From assembly GCA_946411695.1 (NCBI GenBank), contig CAMKEX010000010.1, positions 1 through 36,942 on the forward strand: a stretch of DNA of 36,942 nucleotides, written 5' to 3'. The stretch comes from an uncultured Lachnospiraceae bacterium (lineage in GTDB: Bacteria; Bacillota; Clostridia; Lachnospirales; Lachnospiraceae). Position 1 is the stretch's first letter. Every line of letters begins with the position of its first letter. The position numbers and the translations under genes were made by a program. A model generated the notes under the pieces. It was given only the letters and a program-made list of their open reading frames with translations. It was not told the DNA's origin and did no database searches. This document shows, piece by piece, positions 18,946-26,814 of this stretch.

Positions 18946-19431
18946 CTCCCTCTTCTTTTGGCTGGGCTGCTATCTGCCATCATCTTACCCGAGTGAGGGA
19001 AAAAAAGCAAACCCGACAAGGCGGAAAAAACGAACTTCAGGGGAGCTGCAGAGGGTGAGCGGCAGGGCCGGATGCAGAGGCAGGGAAGAGTCACCGAGGG
19101 TCACTGGAGAGGGCCGGAAAGGAAGGGATTTAAGCACAACATCGTAATACAAACGCCATACCGCGGAATATTTTTTTGAAAATGTCAAAAAAGACTAAAT
19201 CTTCGTCAAAATATTATCTATACTACAGGGCCGCATCATGATATTATCATATCGTCAGATGACAAACACACGCACTGCAGTAAAGCGTTTTATTTATACC
19301 GCGCAATGCCCGTGACGACAGTCCCGGGATCCGTGCGCAGGACCTTACGGGTCCTGAATTATAATCGGTTAGTGTAGTACGGAAGTACTTGCTAATATAT
19401 TACCCCCCTAAGCATCTTGTAACATCCCTTG

Positions 19432-19471
19432 AAAAACACCCGGCAGTTTATCCCGCTGCCGGGTGTTTTTC
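19432..19471 (+). terminator. Strong intrinsic terminator with no upstream plus-strand gene (orphan)
   Basis: AAAAACACCCGGCAG-tttatcccg-CTGCCGGGTGTTTTT; 15-bp perfect arms. A/T tracts on both sides make it potentially bidirectional. Confidence 0.9.
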
Positions 19472-19481
19472 ATGTTATGAA

Positions 19482-19510
19482 TTGCCATATGTTTTCCCAG
19501 CCTTTATAAT
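19482..19510 (+). promoter_or_regulatory. Near-consensus sigma70-type promoter for the LRR/kinase pair
   Basis: TTGCCA - 17 bp - TATAAT, 65 bp upstream of the LRR-gene ATG. Confidence 0.75.
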
Positions 19511-19574
19511 GTAAAGATACTGGGCGTAGTGCCGGCAAAAACAAAAAAGGTGCTTTGTACAGGAGGAGGAAAAC

Positions 19575-21251
19575 ATGGCGGTTGATATTCAGTACTGCGG
19601 GTATTGCGGGACGGAACTGACAGACGGAATCAGTGTCTGCCCCAACTGCGGAAGAGATAACAGCGTTCCCATGCTGGGCGTCAGAAAGAGCGATTATTCC
19701 GGGCGCAGAAAAGACGGGGGCGGAAAGAAAAAACGTCCGCCTGAAGAAGCCGAAGAGGAATGGGCTGATCTCGATGACAGCTTTGAGAAAGAGAAACCGG
19801 TCCGAAGACGTAAAAAGAAGAAAAAACCGATAAAAACGGAAGAAGCGGTAAAAACGGAAGAAACGGTAATAATGGAAGAACCGGAGGAGGACCTCATGAC
19901 CTTCCCGGCAGAAGAGGATGACAAGGACGTAGAAGAGAAGCCCCGCAGAAAAAGATCCAAAAAGGAATCCAAAAAAGGATCGGGCATGCTCTCCGTGCTG
20001 ATTCTGGCAGGCGTCGCAGTCGTCCTGCTGATTATTCTGATTCCCAGAATTGCGAAACTCCTGCCGGATCCTTCTCTGAACGGAGGGCCGGCTCCCGCGA
20101 AAGAGCAGGAAGCCGCAAAGGAAAAAGAGAAAGAGAAGGCTCCCGCGGCGCAGACCGGCGAGGACTCCCCCAAACCCGCGGAAACAGATCCCGCAGTTCC
20201 CGCCTGGGAAAACGCGGCGGTGGAAGAGGCCGTCCGCGCAGCGGCAGGCGTTCCGACGGGTCAGCTCACACACAAGGATATCGAGGCGGTCACATATATT
20301 GATTTCTCCAATGCGGGGCTGACGGACCTGTCCGTACTGGAGGAGTTTCCTTCGCTTGTCAGTGTGGATCTGACCGGAAACGGGATCAGCGACCTGACAC
20401 CCGTCTCAAAGCTGACGCAGCTGGAAGGCCTGTGCCTCGATGAAAACAAGATTACCGACCTCATGCCCCTGCGCAATATGACTTCGCTGCAGAGGCTGTA
20501 TCTGAATGACAACCAGATCCAGAATCTCAAGCCGCTCGCCACCCTGACGGGCATGACCCAGCTGTATCTGGACAATAACCAGATCACGGACATCACTCCC
20601 CTGGCCGGCATGAAAGACCTGGGCATCCTCCATCTGGGAGGAAACCGCCTGCAGGACATCAGTACTCTGTCCGGTCTGCAGAACCTGGAGGTCCTGACCC
20701 TCTACAGCGACGGGATCTCCGATCTGGCTCCCCTGGCCGGGCTTGCCAGGATGCACCAGCTCAATCTCTGGGACAATGAGATCGGCGATATCAGTGTGCT
20801 GGCGCAGATGCCGGATCTGTCGCTTCTGATGATCGGCGGCAATCGGGTGAAGGATCTGGGGCCGCTGGCCAATCTGACAGCGATGGAGAACCTGTATCTG
20901 TCGGATAACCTGATCCTGGATATCGGCCCTCTCTCAGGACTTACCAGCCTCAAGGCCCTGGAGCTGCAGAACAATGAGATCCGTGACCTCTCCCCCCTGC
21001 GGGGACATGATGCCCTGGAGTATCTCGATGTGCGCGGCAACCAGATCACGGATTATTCCGTCGTAGAAGCGCTTGGAATCGAGACTCTGTATATGGACGG
21101 AGCAGAGGCGCAGGATGCGGGCGCAGGGCAGGAGATTCCGGCGCAGGAGGCTCCGGCGCAGGAGGTTCCTGCGCAGCCGGAGGCGGAAGCCGGGCCAGAG
21201 ACCGGAACACAAGCCGGGGCAGACAACGGGACGGAAGCCGGACAACAATGA
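19575..21251 (+). CDS. Zinc-ribbon, single-TM, internalin-like leucine-rich repeat protein
   Basis: N-terminal CGYCGTELTDGISVCPNCG zinc ribbon; charged K/E-rich linker; TM VLILAGVAVVLLIILIPRI; about 11 LRRs of 22 aa (e.g. LQRLYLNDNQIQNLKPLATLTG); C-terminal A/P/E/Q-rich repeats. RBS AGGAGGAGG. Confidence 0.9.
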   Translation: MAVDIQYCGYCGTELTDGISVCPNCGRDNSVPMLGVRKSDYSGRRKDGGGKKKRPPEEAEEEWADLDDSFEKEKPVRRRKKKKKPIKTEEAVKTEETVIMEEPEEDLMTFPAEEDDKDVEEKPRRKRSKKESKKGSGMLSVLILAGVAVVLLIILIPRIAKLLPDPSLNGGPAPAKEQEAAKEKEKEKAPAAQTGEDSPKPAETDPAVPAWENAAVEEAVRAAAGVPTGQLTHKDIEAVTYIDFSNAGLTDLSVLEEFPSLVSVDLTGNGISDLTPVSKLTQLEGLCLDENKITDLMPLRNMTSLQRLYLNDNQIQNLKPLATLTGMTQLYLDNNQITDITPLAGMKDLGILHLGGNRLQDISTLSGLQNLEVLTLYSDGISDLAPLAGLARMHQLNLWDNEIGDISVLAQMPDLSLLMIGGNRVKDLGPLANLTAMENLYLSDNLILDIGPLSGLTSLKALELQNNEIRDLSPLRGHDALEYLDVRGNQITDYSVVEALGIETLYMDGAEAQDAGAGQEIPAQEAPAQEVPAQPEAEAGPETGTQAGADNGTEAGQQ

Positions 21252-21317
21252 GCTGCCCGGAAGATCCGGGAGGCGGATGTGATGAGCCGCCCCGCGGATA
21301 TGGACGGAACATGGTAA

Positions 21318-22475
21318 ATGAGGTATGACATGATTGATCCGGCATTTCTTTGTATGGGATGCATGCGGCCTCTGCCGCGCAGGGGGATGGCCTGCACTAT
21401 GTGCGGGTTTGACCCGGAGAGATATTCGCAGGCGAGAAATCCGCGTGTTCTGGCGCCCTATACTCTGCTGGCGGGCCGCTACCTGGTGGGTGCGGTCCTG
21501 GGTGAGGGCGGTTTCGGGATCACTTACATAGGCTGGGATCTCCGCATGCAGTGCCGCATTGCCGTCAAGGAATATTTTCCGCCGGGAATCGCTACGCGGG
21601 ACACTGTCACAGGCATGACCGCGGCAGTGGCGCCCATGACGGGTGAGGCGGGACAGCACTATTCGCTGGGGCTGCGGAGCTTCGAGCGGGAGGGAAGAGC
21701 CCTGGCCCGCTTCCGGGATTTCCCGGGGATCGTATCTGTCAGGGACTTTTTCCGGACCAACCGCACTGCCTACATCATTATGGAATATGTCGCGGGCGTC
21801 AATCTCAAACAGTACCTGTCCGCACGGAAAAAACACGGCGCGGGGCCGGTGCCTGAGCGGGAGATCCTGCAGATGATGAGGCCTGTCCTCAGATCCCTGG
21901 AGAGGGTCCACAGAGAGGGGATCGTCCACCGCGACATAAGCCCGGAAAATATCATCAAGGGGCAGGACGGCAGCATCACACTTATCGATTTCGGGGCGGC
22001 AAGGGCCATCAATGCGGATGATACTGGCTATACGGTCGTCCTCAAGCGCGGCTATGCGCCTCTGGAGCAGTACAGATCACATGGCCGTCAGGGACCGTGG
22101 ACGGATGTATATGCCGTCTGTGCGACAATGTATGAACTTGCATCCGGCATACAGCCGCAGGATGCCATGGACAGGGTCTATGACGACCGGATCCGCCGGC
22201 TGTACGGGACCATCCCCGGAATCTCGGAGAAGTTCTCGGATGTGATCGCCCGCGGAATGAGCCTGCAGCAGGAGGAGCGCTACCAGACCATCCACCGGCT
22301 TTACCAGGACCTGTTCCCCGTAAATATGGAGGACGAGAGGGAGGCGGCCCGGGAACCGATCGATCCCTCCAGGCTCTTTTTTACACCTTCGGACCTCACG
22401 GGAGGCCGGGAAACCGCCTCTGCGGAGGAAACCGGGACCGAGCAGCTCTTTCTGACGGCGGCAGGCGACCTGTAG
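21318..22475 (+). CDS. Serine/threonine protein kinase with N-terminal zinc-ribbon-like Cys motif (alternative start 21330)
   Basis: CMGCMRPLPRRGMACTMCGFD; glycine loop GEGGFGITYIG; VKEYFPPGIATRD; catalytic loop HRDISPEN; DFGAAR; GYAPLEQY. No TM segment seen in the C-terminus. Confidence 0.92.
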   Translation: MRYDMIDPAFLCMGCMRPLPRRGMACTMCGFDPERYSQARNPRVLAPYTLLAGRYLVGAVLGEGGFGITYIGWDLRMQCRIAVKEYFPPGIATRDTVTGMTAAVAPMTGEAGQHYSLGLRSFEREGRALARFRDFPGIVSVRDFFRTNRTAYIIMEYVAGVNLKQYLSARKKHGAGPVPEREILQMMRPVLRSLERVHREGIVHRDISPENIIKGQDGSITLIDFGAARAINADDTGYTVVLKRGYAPLEQYRSHGRQGPWTDVYAVCATMYELASGIQPQDAMDRVYDDRIRRLYGTIPGISEKFSDVIARGMSLQQEERYQTIHRLYQDLFPVNMEDEREAAREPIDPSRLFFTPSDLTGGRETASAEETGTEQLFLTAAGDL

Positions 22476-22489
22476 ACGCAGGGAAACCA

Positions 22490-22518
22490 TTGAAAAAAGA
22501 GCGCAGATTGATTATGAT
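22490..22518 (+). promoter_or_regulatory. Sigma70-type promoter for the ABC exporter pair
   Basis: TTGAAA - 17 bp - TATGAT, 30 bp upstream of the first ATG at 22548. Confidence 0.6.
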
Positions 22519-22547
22519 AAAATGTATTTCTTTTTTCGGAGTAAGCG

Positions 22548-24344
22548 ATGCTTTTTGTGCGGGGGGCAGTCTCCGGCACAGCGAATGGGTTTTTTATGAT
22601 CAGAACAATATTGTCACAGGTTAAGGAATTCCGCCTGGTCTCCATTCTCACACCGGTCTGCATGATCGGTGAGGTCATCTGCGAGATGATCATCCCCATC
22701 CTGATGGGGCGGATCGTAGACAGGGGTGTTATGGCGGGGGACGTCGGCTTTATCATGCGGACCGGCGCTCTGATGATCATTGTGGCTCTGATGGGGCTTG
22801 CGACCGGCGTGATGGGCGGTTTTTTTGCTGCGCGCGCGGGTGCCGGACTTGCCAGAAATCTGCGCAAGGCCATGCACGATAACATTCAGACCTTTTCTTT
22901 TTCCAATATCGACCATTTTTCCACATCCAGTCTTGTGACAAGGCTGACAACGGATGTGACAAATATCCAGAATGCCTACATGATGATACTGAGGATGGCC
23001 ATGCGCGCTCCCTCGACCATGATCGTGGCAATGATCATGTCCTTCATCATCAGCCCCCGTCTGGCCAGCATCTATTTTATCGCCGTGGCTTTTCTGGCCC
23101 TGTTCATGATTTTCATGATGCGCACGACGACCAGGTACTTCAAGCAGGTCTTTGAGCGCTACGATGCCCTGAACGAGAGTGTGCAGGAGAATGTCTCCGC
23201 GATTCGCGTGGTCAAGGCCTATGTGCGCGAGGACTATGAGAACAGCAAGTTCCGCAGGGCGGCGGAGAATATCTACGAGATGTTCATCCGCGCGGAGATG
23301 CGTGTGGTGAGTATCAGCCCGGTCATGATGGGCGTCGTCTACAGCTGCATCCTCCTGATCAGCTGGTTCGGTGCCAATATGATCGTGTCTGACACACTGA
23401 CCACCGGTAATCTCATGAGCCTGCTGACCTACTGCATGAACATCCTGATGAGCCTGATGATGCTCTCCATGATCTTTATCATGGTCACGATGTCGGAGGC
23501 GAGTGCCAGACGTATTTCCGAAGTCATCAATGAGAAGAGTTCTCTGACAAATCCGGAAAACCCCATTATGGAGGTCCCGGACGGCAGCATCCGCTTTGAG
23601 GATGTTGATTTCTCCTACAGGCCGGGGAGCGCGGAGCCGGTGCTCAAGGATATCGACCTGGACATCCGGTCGGGTGAGAGTATCGGTATTATCGGCGGCA
23701 CGGGCAGCGCCAAATCGAGCCTGGTCAACCTAGTGAGCCGGCTGTATGATGTCACCCAGGGACGCATTCTGGTGGGCGGCCACGACGTCCGCGAATACGA
23801 CATGGATGTCCTTCGCAGGCAGGTGGCTGTAGTACTGCAGAAAAACGTTCTCTTCTCCGGCACCATTTATGAAAATCTGCGGTGGGGCGACGAAAACGCG
23901 ACGGACGAGGAGTGCAGACACGCCTGCGAACTTGCCTGCGCTTCGGAGTTCATTGAAAAAATGCCCGAGGGATACGATACCTATATCGAACAGGGCGGCA
24001 CCAATGTCTCCGGCGGCCAGAAGCAGCGCCTGTGCATTGCCCGCGCCCTCCTGCGGAAACCCAGGATCCTGATCCTGGATGACAGCACCAGCGCCGTGGA
24101 CACAGCTACGGACGCCAAGATCCGGCGCGCCTTCCGGGAGGAGATTCCGGACACCACACGGCTCATCATTGCGCAGCGTATTTCCAGTGTGCAGGATTGC
24201 GACAGGATCATTGTCATGGATAACGGACGGGTCAGCGGATTCGGCACTCACGAGGAACTGCTCAAGTCCAATCTGATCTACAGAGAAGTCTATGAATCCC
24301 AGACAGGAATGGGAGCGGATGCCGACTTTGACAAGCCGGCATGA
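22548..24344 (+). CDS. ABC exporter half-transporter (TMD-NBD), degenerate-site subunit (alternative start 22596)
   Basis: Six-TM exporter domain; NBD with IGGTGSAKSSL, NVSGGQKQRL, ILILDDSTSAVD (Asp in place of the catalytic Glu) and IIAQRISS (Gln in place of the H-loop His). Confidence 0.93.
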   Translation: MLFVRGAVSGTANGFFMIRTILSQVKEFRLVSILTPVCMIGEVICEMIIPILMGRIVDRGVMAGDVGFIMRTGALMIIVALMGLATGVMGGFFAARAGAGLARNLRKAMHDNIQTFSFSNIDHFSTSSLVTRLTTDVTNIQNAYMMILRMAMRAPSTMIVAMIMSFIISPRLASIYFIAVAFLALFMIFMMRTTTRYFKQVFERYDALNESVQENVSAIRVVKAYVREDYENSKFRRAAENIYEMFIRAEMRVVSISPVMMGVVYSCILLISWFGANMIVSDTLTTGNLMSLLTYCMNILMSLMMLSMIFIMVTMSEASARRISEVINEKSSLTNPENPIMEVPDGSIRFEDVDFSYRPGSAEPVLKDIDLDIRSGESIGIIGGTGSAKSSLVNLVSRLYDVTQGRILVGGHDVREYDMDVLRRQVAVVLQKNVLFSGTIYENLRWGDENATDEECRHACELACASEFIEKMPEGYDTYIEQGGTNVSGGQKQRLCIARALLRKPRILILDDSTSAVDTATDAKIRRAFREEIPDTTRLIIAQRISSVQDCDRIIVMDNGRVSGFGTHEELLKSNLIYREVYESQTGMGADADFDKPA

Positions 24345-24406
24345 TGAGTATGACGATCTCCCCGGGGCTGCCCCGACGGGCAGCATGGTTTTAAGAGAGG
24401 GAAGAC

Positions 24407-26356
24407 ATGGCTGAAAAGGTAAAAGAGGTCGGCGGAGGGCCCAGAGGCATGCGGGGACGTCCGCGCCCCAGAGTGGAGAATCCCTGGAAGATCTTCCGCA
24501 GGATCATCTCCTATGTCGTCAGGTTTTACGGCTTCCACCTGGTCGCGGTGGCATGCTGTATTGTGATCTCCGTCCTTGCCAACGTGCAGGGAACAATGTT
24601 TACAAGGACCCTGATCGACAGTTATATAATGCCCATGGTAGAGCAGGTGAAGGCGGGACAGGCAGATCCCGATTTTTCGCCTCTTCTGCATGCCATGGCA
24701 CGTGTTGCCTGTTTTTATGTGATCGGTATCGCGGCGGCCTACACACAGGCCCGCACCATGGCCTTTGTCACGCAGGGCACGATGAAACGGCTGCGCACGG
24801 AGCTGTTTGAACACATGGAGAGCCTGCCGATCAAATATTTTGACACACATGCCCACGGCGACATCATGAGTGTCTACACCAATGATATCGACACCCTTCG
24901 CCAGATGGTCAGCCAGAGTATGCCTCAGCTGCTCAACAGCCTGATCACGGTGGTATCGATCCTGACTATGATGTTGGTACTCAGTATTCCGCTGACAGTG
25001 GTATCTCTGCTCATGGTTGCCGTCATGCTGCTTGCCTCCGGAAAAGTCACCTCCATGTCCGGCCGCAACTTTATCGCGCAGCAGCGCAATCTGGGTAAAC
25101 TGAACGGTTTTATCGAGGAGACAATGACCGGAGAGAAGGTCGTCAAGGTCTTCTGCCACGAGCAGCAGGCGATCCGTGAGTTTGACCTGCTCAACGAGGA
25201 ACTCTACCAGAGCGCGGCAAAGGCCAACGGTTTTGCCAATATCATCGGTCCGGTCAACGGCCAGCTCGGCAACACCAACTACGTGATCTGTGCCATCGTG
25301 GGCGGCATCCTGGCGATCAACCGCTATGCCGGTTTTACGGTCGGCGCTCTTGCCAGCTTTCTGACTTTGAACCGGGGCTTCTCCATGCCGATCAATCAGG
25401 TCAGCATGCAGTTCAACAGTATTATCATGGCCCTGGCGGGCGCGGAACGTATCTTCAAGCTCATGGACGCCGAGCCGGAGACGGATGACGGCTATGTACT
25501 GCTGGTCAACTGTGACCACGATGCGGACGGCAGGATCGTCGAGACCGACAGACACACGGGACAGTGGGCCTGGAAGCATTATCACAAGGCAGAGGATACG
25601 ACCACATATCAGGCCCTGGAGGGCGATATCACCTTCAACGGCGTCGACTTCGGATACCGGGACGACAAGATGGTCCTGCACGATATCTGGATCCACGCAA
25701 AGCCCGGCATGAAGATTGCCCTCGTCGGCTCCACCGGCGCGGGAAAGACCACGATCACCAACCTGATCAACCGCTTCTACGATATTCAGGACGGTAAGAT
25801 CCGCTACGATAACATCAATGTCAACAAGATCAGAAAGGGCGACCTGCGGCGTTCGCTCGGGATCGTTCTGCAGGAAACACACCTGTTTTCCGGCACGGTC
25901 CGGGAGAACATCCGCTACGGAAAGCTGGATGCTTCTGACGAGGAAGTCGTGCGCGCCGCGAAGCTTGCCAATGCGGACGGCTTTATCCGGCGCCTGCCGC
26001 AGGGATATGAGACCATGCTCACCGGAGACGGAGCCAATCTCTCACAGGGCCAGCGCCAGCTTCTGGCGATTGCCCGTGCTGCGATCGCGGATCCCCCGGC
26101 CCTTATCCTGGATGAGGCGACCAGTTCGATCGATACCCGCACAGAGAAAATCGTGCAGGCGGGCATGGACAGTCTCATGAAGGGCAGGACGACCTTTGTC
26201 ATCGCCCACCGGCTCTCCACGATCCGCAACAGTGATCTCATCATTGTCCTGGAGCAGGGCAGGATCGTCGAGCAGGGCACCCACGACGAACTGATCAGAC
26301 TCGGCCAGCGCTACTATCAGCTGTACACGGGCAAAAAGCCCGAACTGGCGGGGTGA
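24407..26356 (+). CDS. ABC exporter half-transporter (TMD-NBD), canonical partner subunit
   Basis: Walker A GSTGAGKTT, signature LSQGQRQ, Walker B ALILDEATSSID, H-loop IAHRLSTI. Confidence 0.94.
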   Translation: MAEKVKEVGGGPRGMRGRPRPRVENPWKIFRRIISYVVRFYGFHLVAVACCIVISVLANVQGTMFTRTLIDSYIMPMVEQVKAGQADPDFSPLLHAMARVACFYVIGIAAAYTQARTMAFVTQGTMKRLRTELFEHMESLPIKYFDTHAHGDIMSVYTNDIDTLRQMVSQSMPQLLNSLITVVSILTMMLVLSIPLTVVSLLMVAVMLLASGKVTSMSGRNFIAQQRNLGKLNGFIEETMTGEKVVKVFCHEQQAIREFDLLNEELYQSAAKANGFANIIGPVNGQLGNTNYVICAIVGGILAINRYAGFTVGALASFLTLNRGFSMPINQVSMQFNSIIMALAGAERIFKLMDAEPETDDGYVLLVNCDHDADGRIVETDRHTGQWAWKHYHKAEDTTTYQALEGDITFNGVDFGYRDDKMVLHDIWIHAKPGMKIALVGSTGAGKTTITNLINRFYDIQDGKIRYDNINVNKIRKGDLRRSLGIVLQETHLFSGTVRENIRYGKLDASDEEVVRAAKLANADGFIRRLPQGYETMLTGDGANLSQGQRQLLAIARAAIADPPALILDEATSSIDTRTEKIVQAGMDSLMKGRTTFVIAHRLSTIRNSDLIIVLEQGRIVEQGTHDELIRLGQRYYQLYTGKKPELAG

Positions 26357-26376
26357 GTATCTAAAGGCGAAAGTAA

Positions 26377-26697
26377 ATGGAAAATATGCAGCGTCATATC
26401 AGCAGAGAGGAACTGTTTCCTTTCGTACACTATGAATACGGGGAAGCCTATTACGGCAGCTGCGGAAGCCTTCGCTACAGGGTTGCCCGTGAGCCGCTGC
26501 AGAACGTGCACTATACACCCCCGGAAAAGCGGGGAGAGGCTGTCCTGCGCGCGGTTGTCTGGCGCGGTCCCTATGGATACGCGGCGACAGAGGACACCCT
26601 CAAAACCATCCGGGATTTTCCCTTCACCGAAGAAGGGATGCAGGAGGCCGCTGACTGGCTGGACGGGCAGGCAGAGGCTGACACAGGATCCCTTTGA
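26377..26697 (+). CDS. Conserved-looking small hypothetical protein (106 aa)
   Basis: ORF between two real plus-strand genes with normal-looking amino-acid composition: MENMQRHISREELFPFVHYEYGEAYYGSCGSLRYRVAREPLQNV...; family not recognised. Confidence 0.6.
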   Translation: MENMQRHISREELFPFVHYEYGEAYYGSCGSLRYRVAREPLQNVHYTPPEKRGEAVLRAVVWRGPYGYAATEDTLKTIRDFPFTEEGMQEAADWLDGQAEADTGSL

Positions 26698-26718
26698 CCG
26701 TATCGGAGAGACCGCTGA

Positions 26719-26740
26719 CATGAAAGGCCTGCCTTTCATG
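26719..26740. repeat. Perfect 10-bp-arm palindrome CATGAAAGGC-CT-GCCTTTCATG in the gdpP leader
   Basis: Read directly; followed by CCCCTGG...CCAGGGG (to about 26794). Confidence 0.8.
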
Positions 26741-26814
26741 CCGCGGATCAGCCCCTGGCGGATGCGGCCCCGGCGGCCAGCATGTTCCCCAGGGGTGAAA
26801 ATGGAGAATAGTGA

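Noticed and set aside
18881-19147. 88-aa plus-strand ORF overlapping the araC 5' end
   Set aside because: Overlaps the regulator antisense, basic low-complexity tail, no RBS evident.
23690-23720. Apparent broken Walker A (GGTGSAKSS)
   Set aside because: Non-canonical residues at this position are common in the degenerate-site subunits of heterodimeric exporters; not a frameshift or pseudogene.
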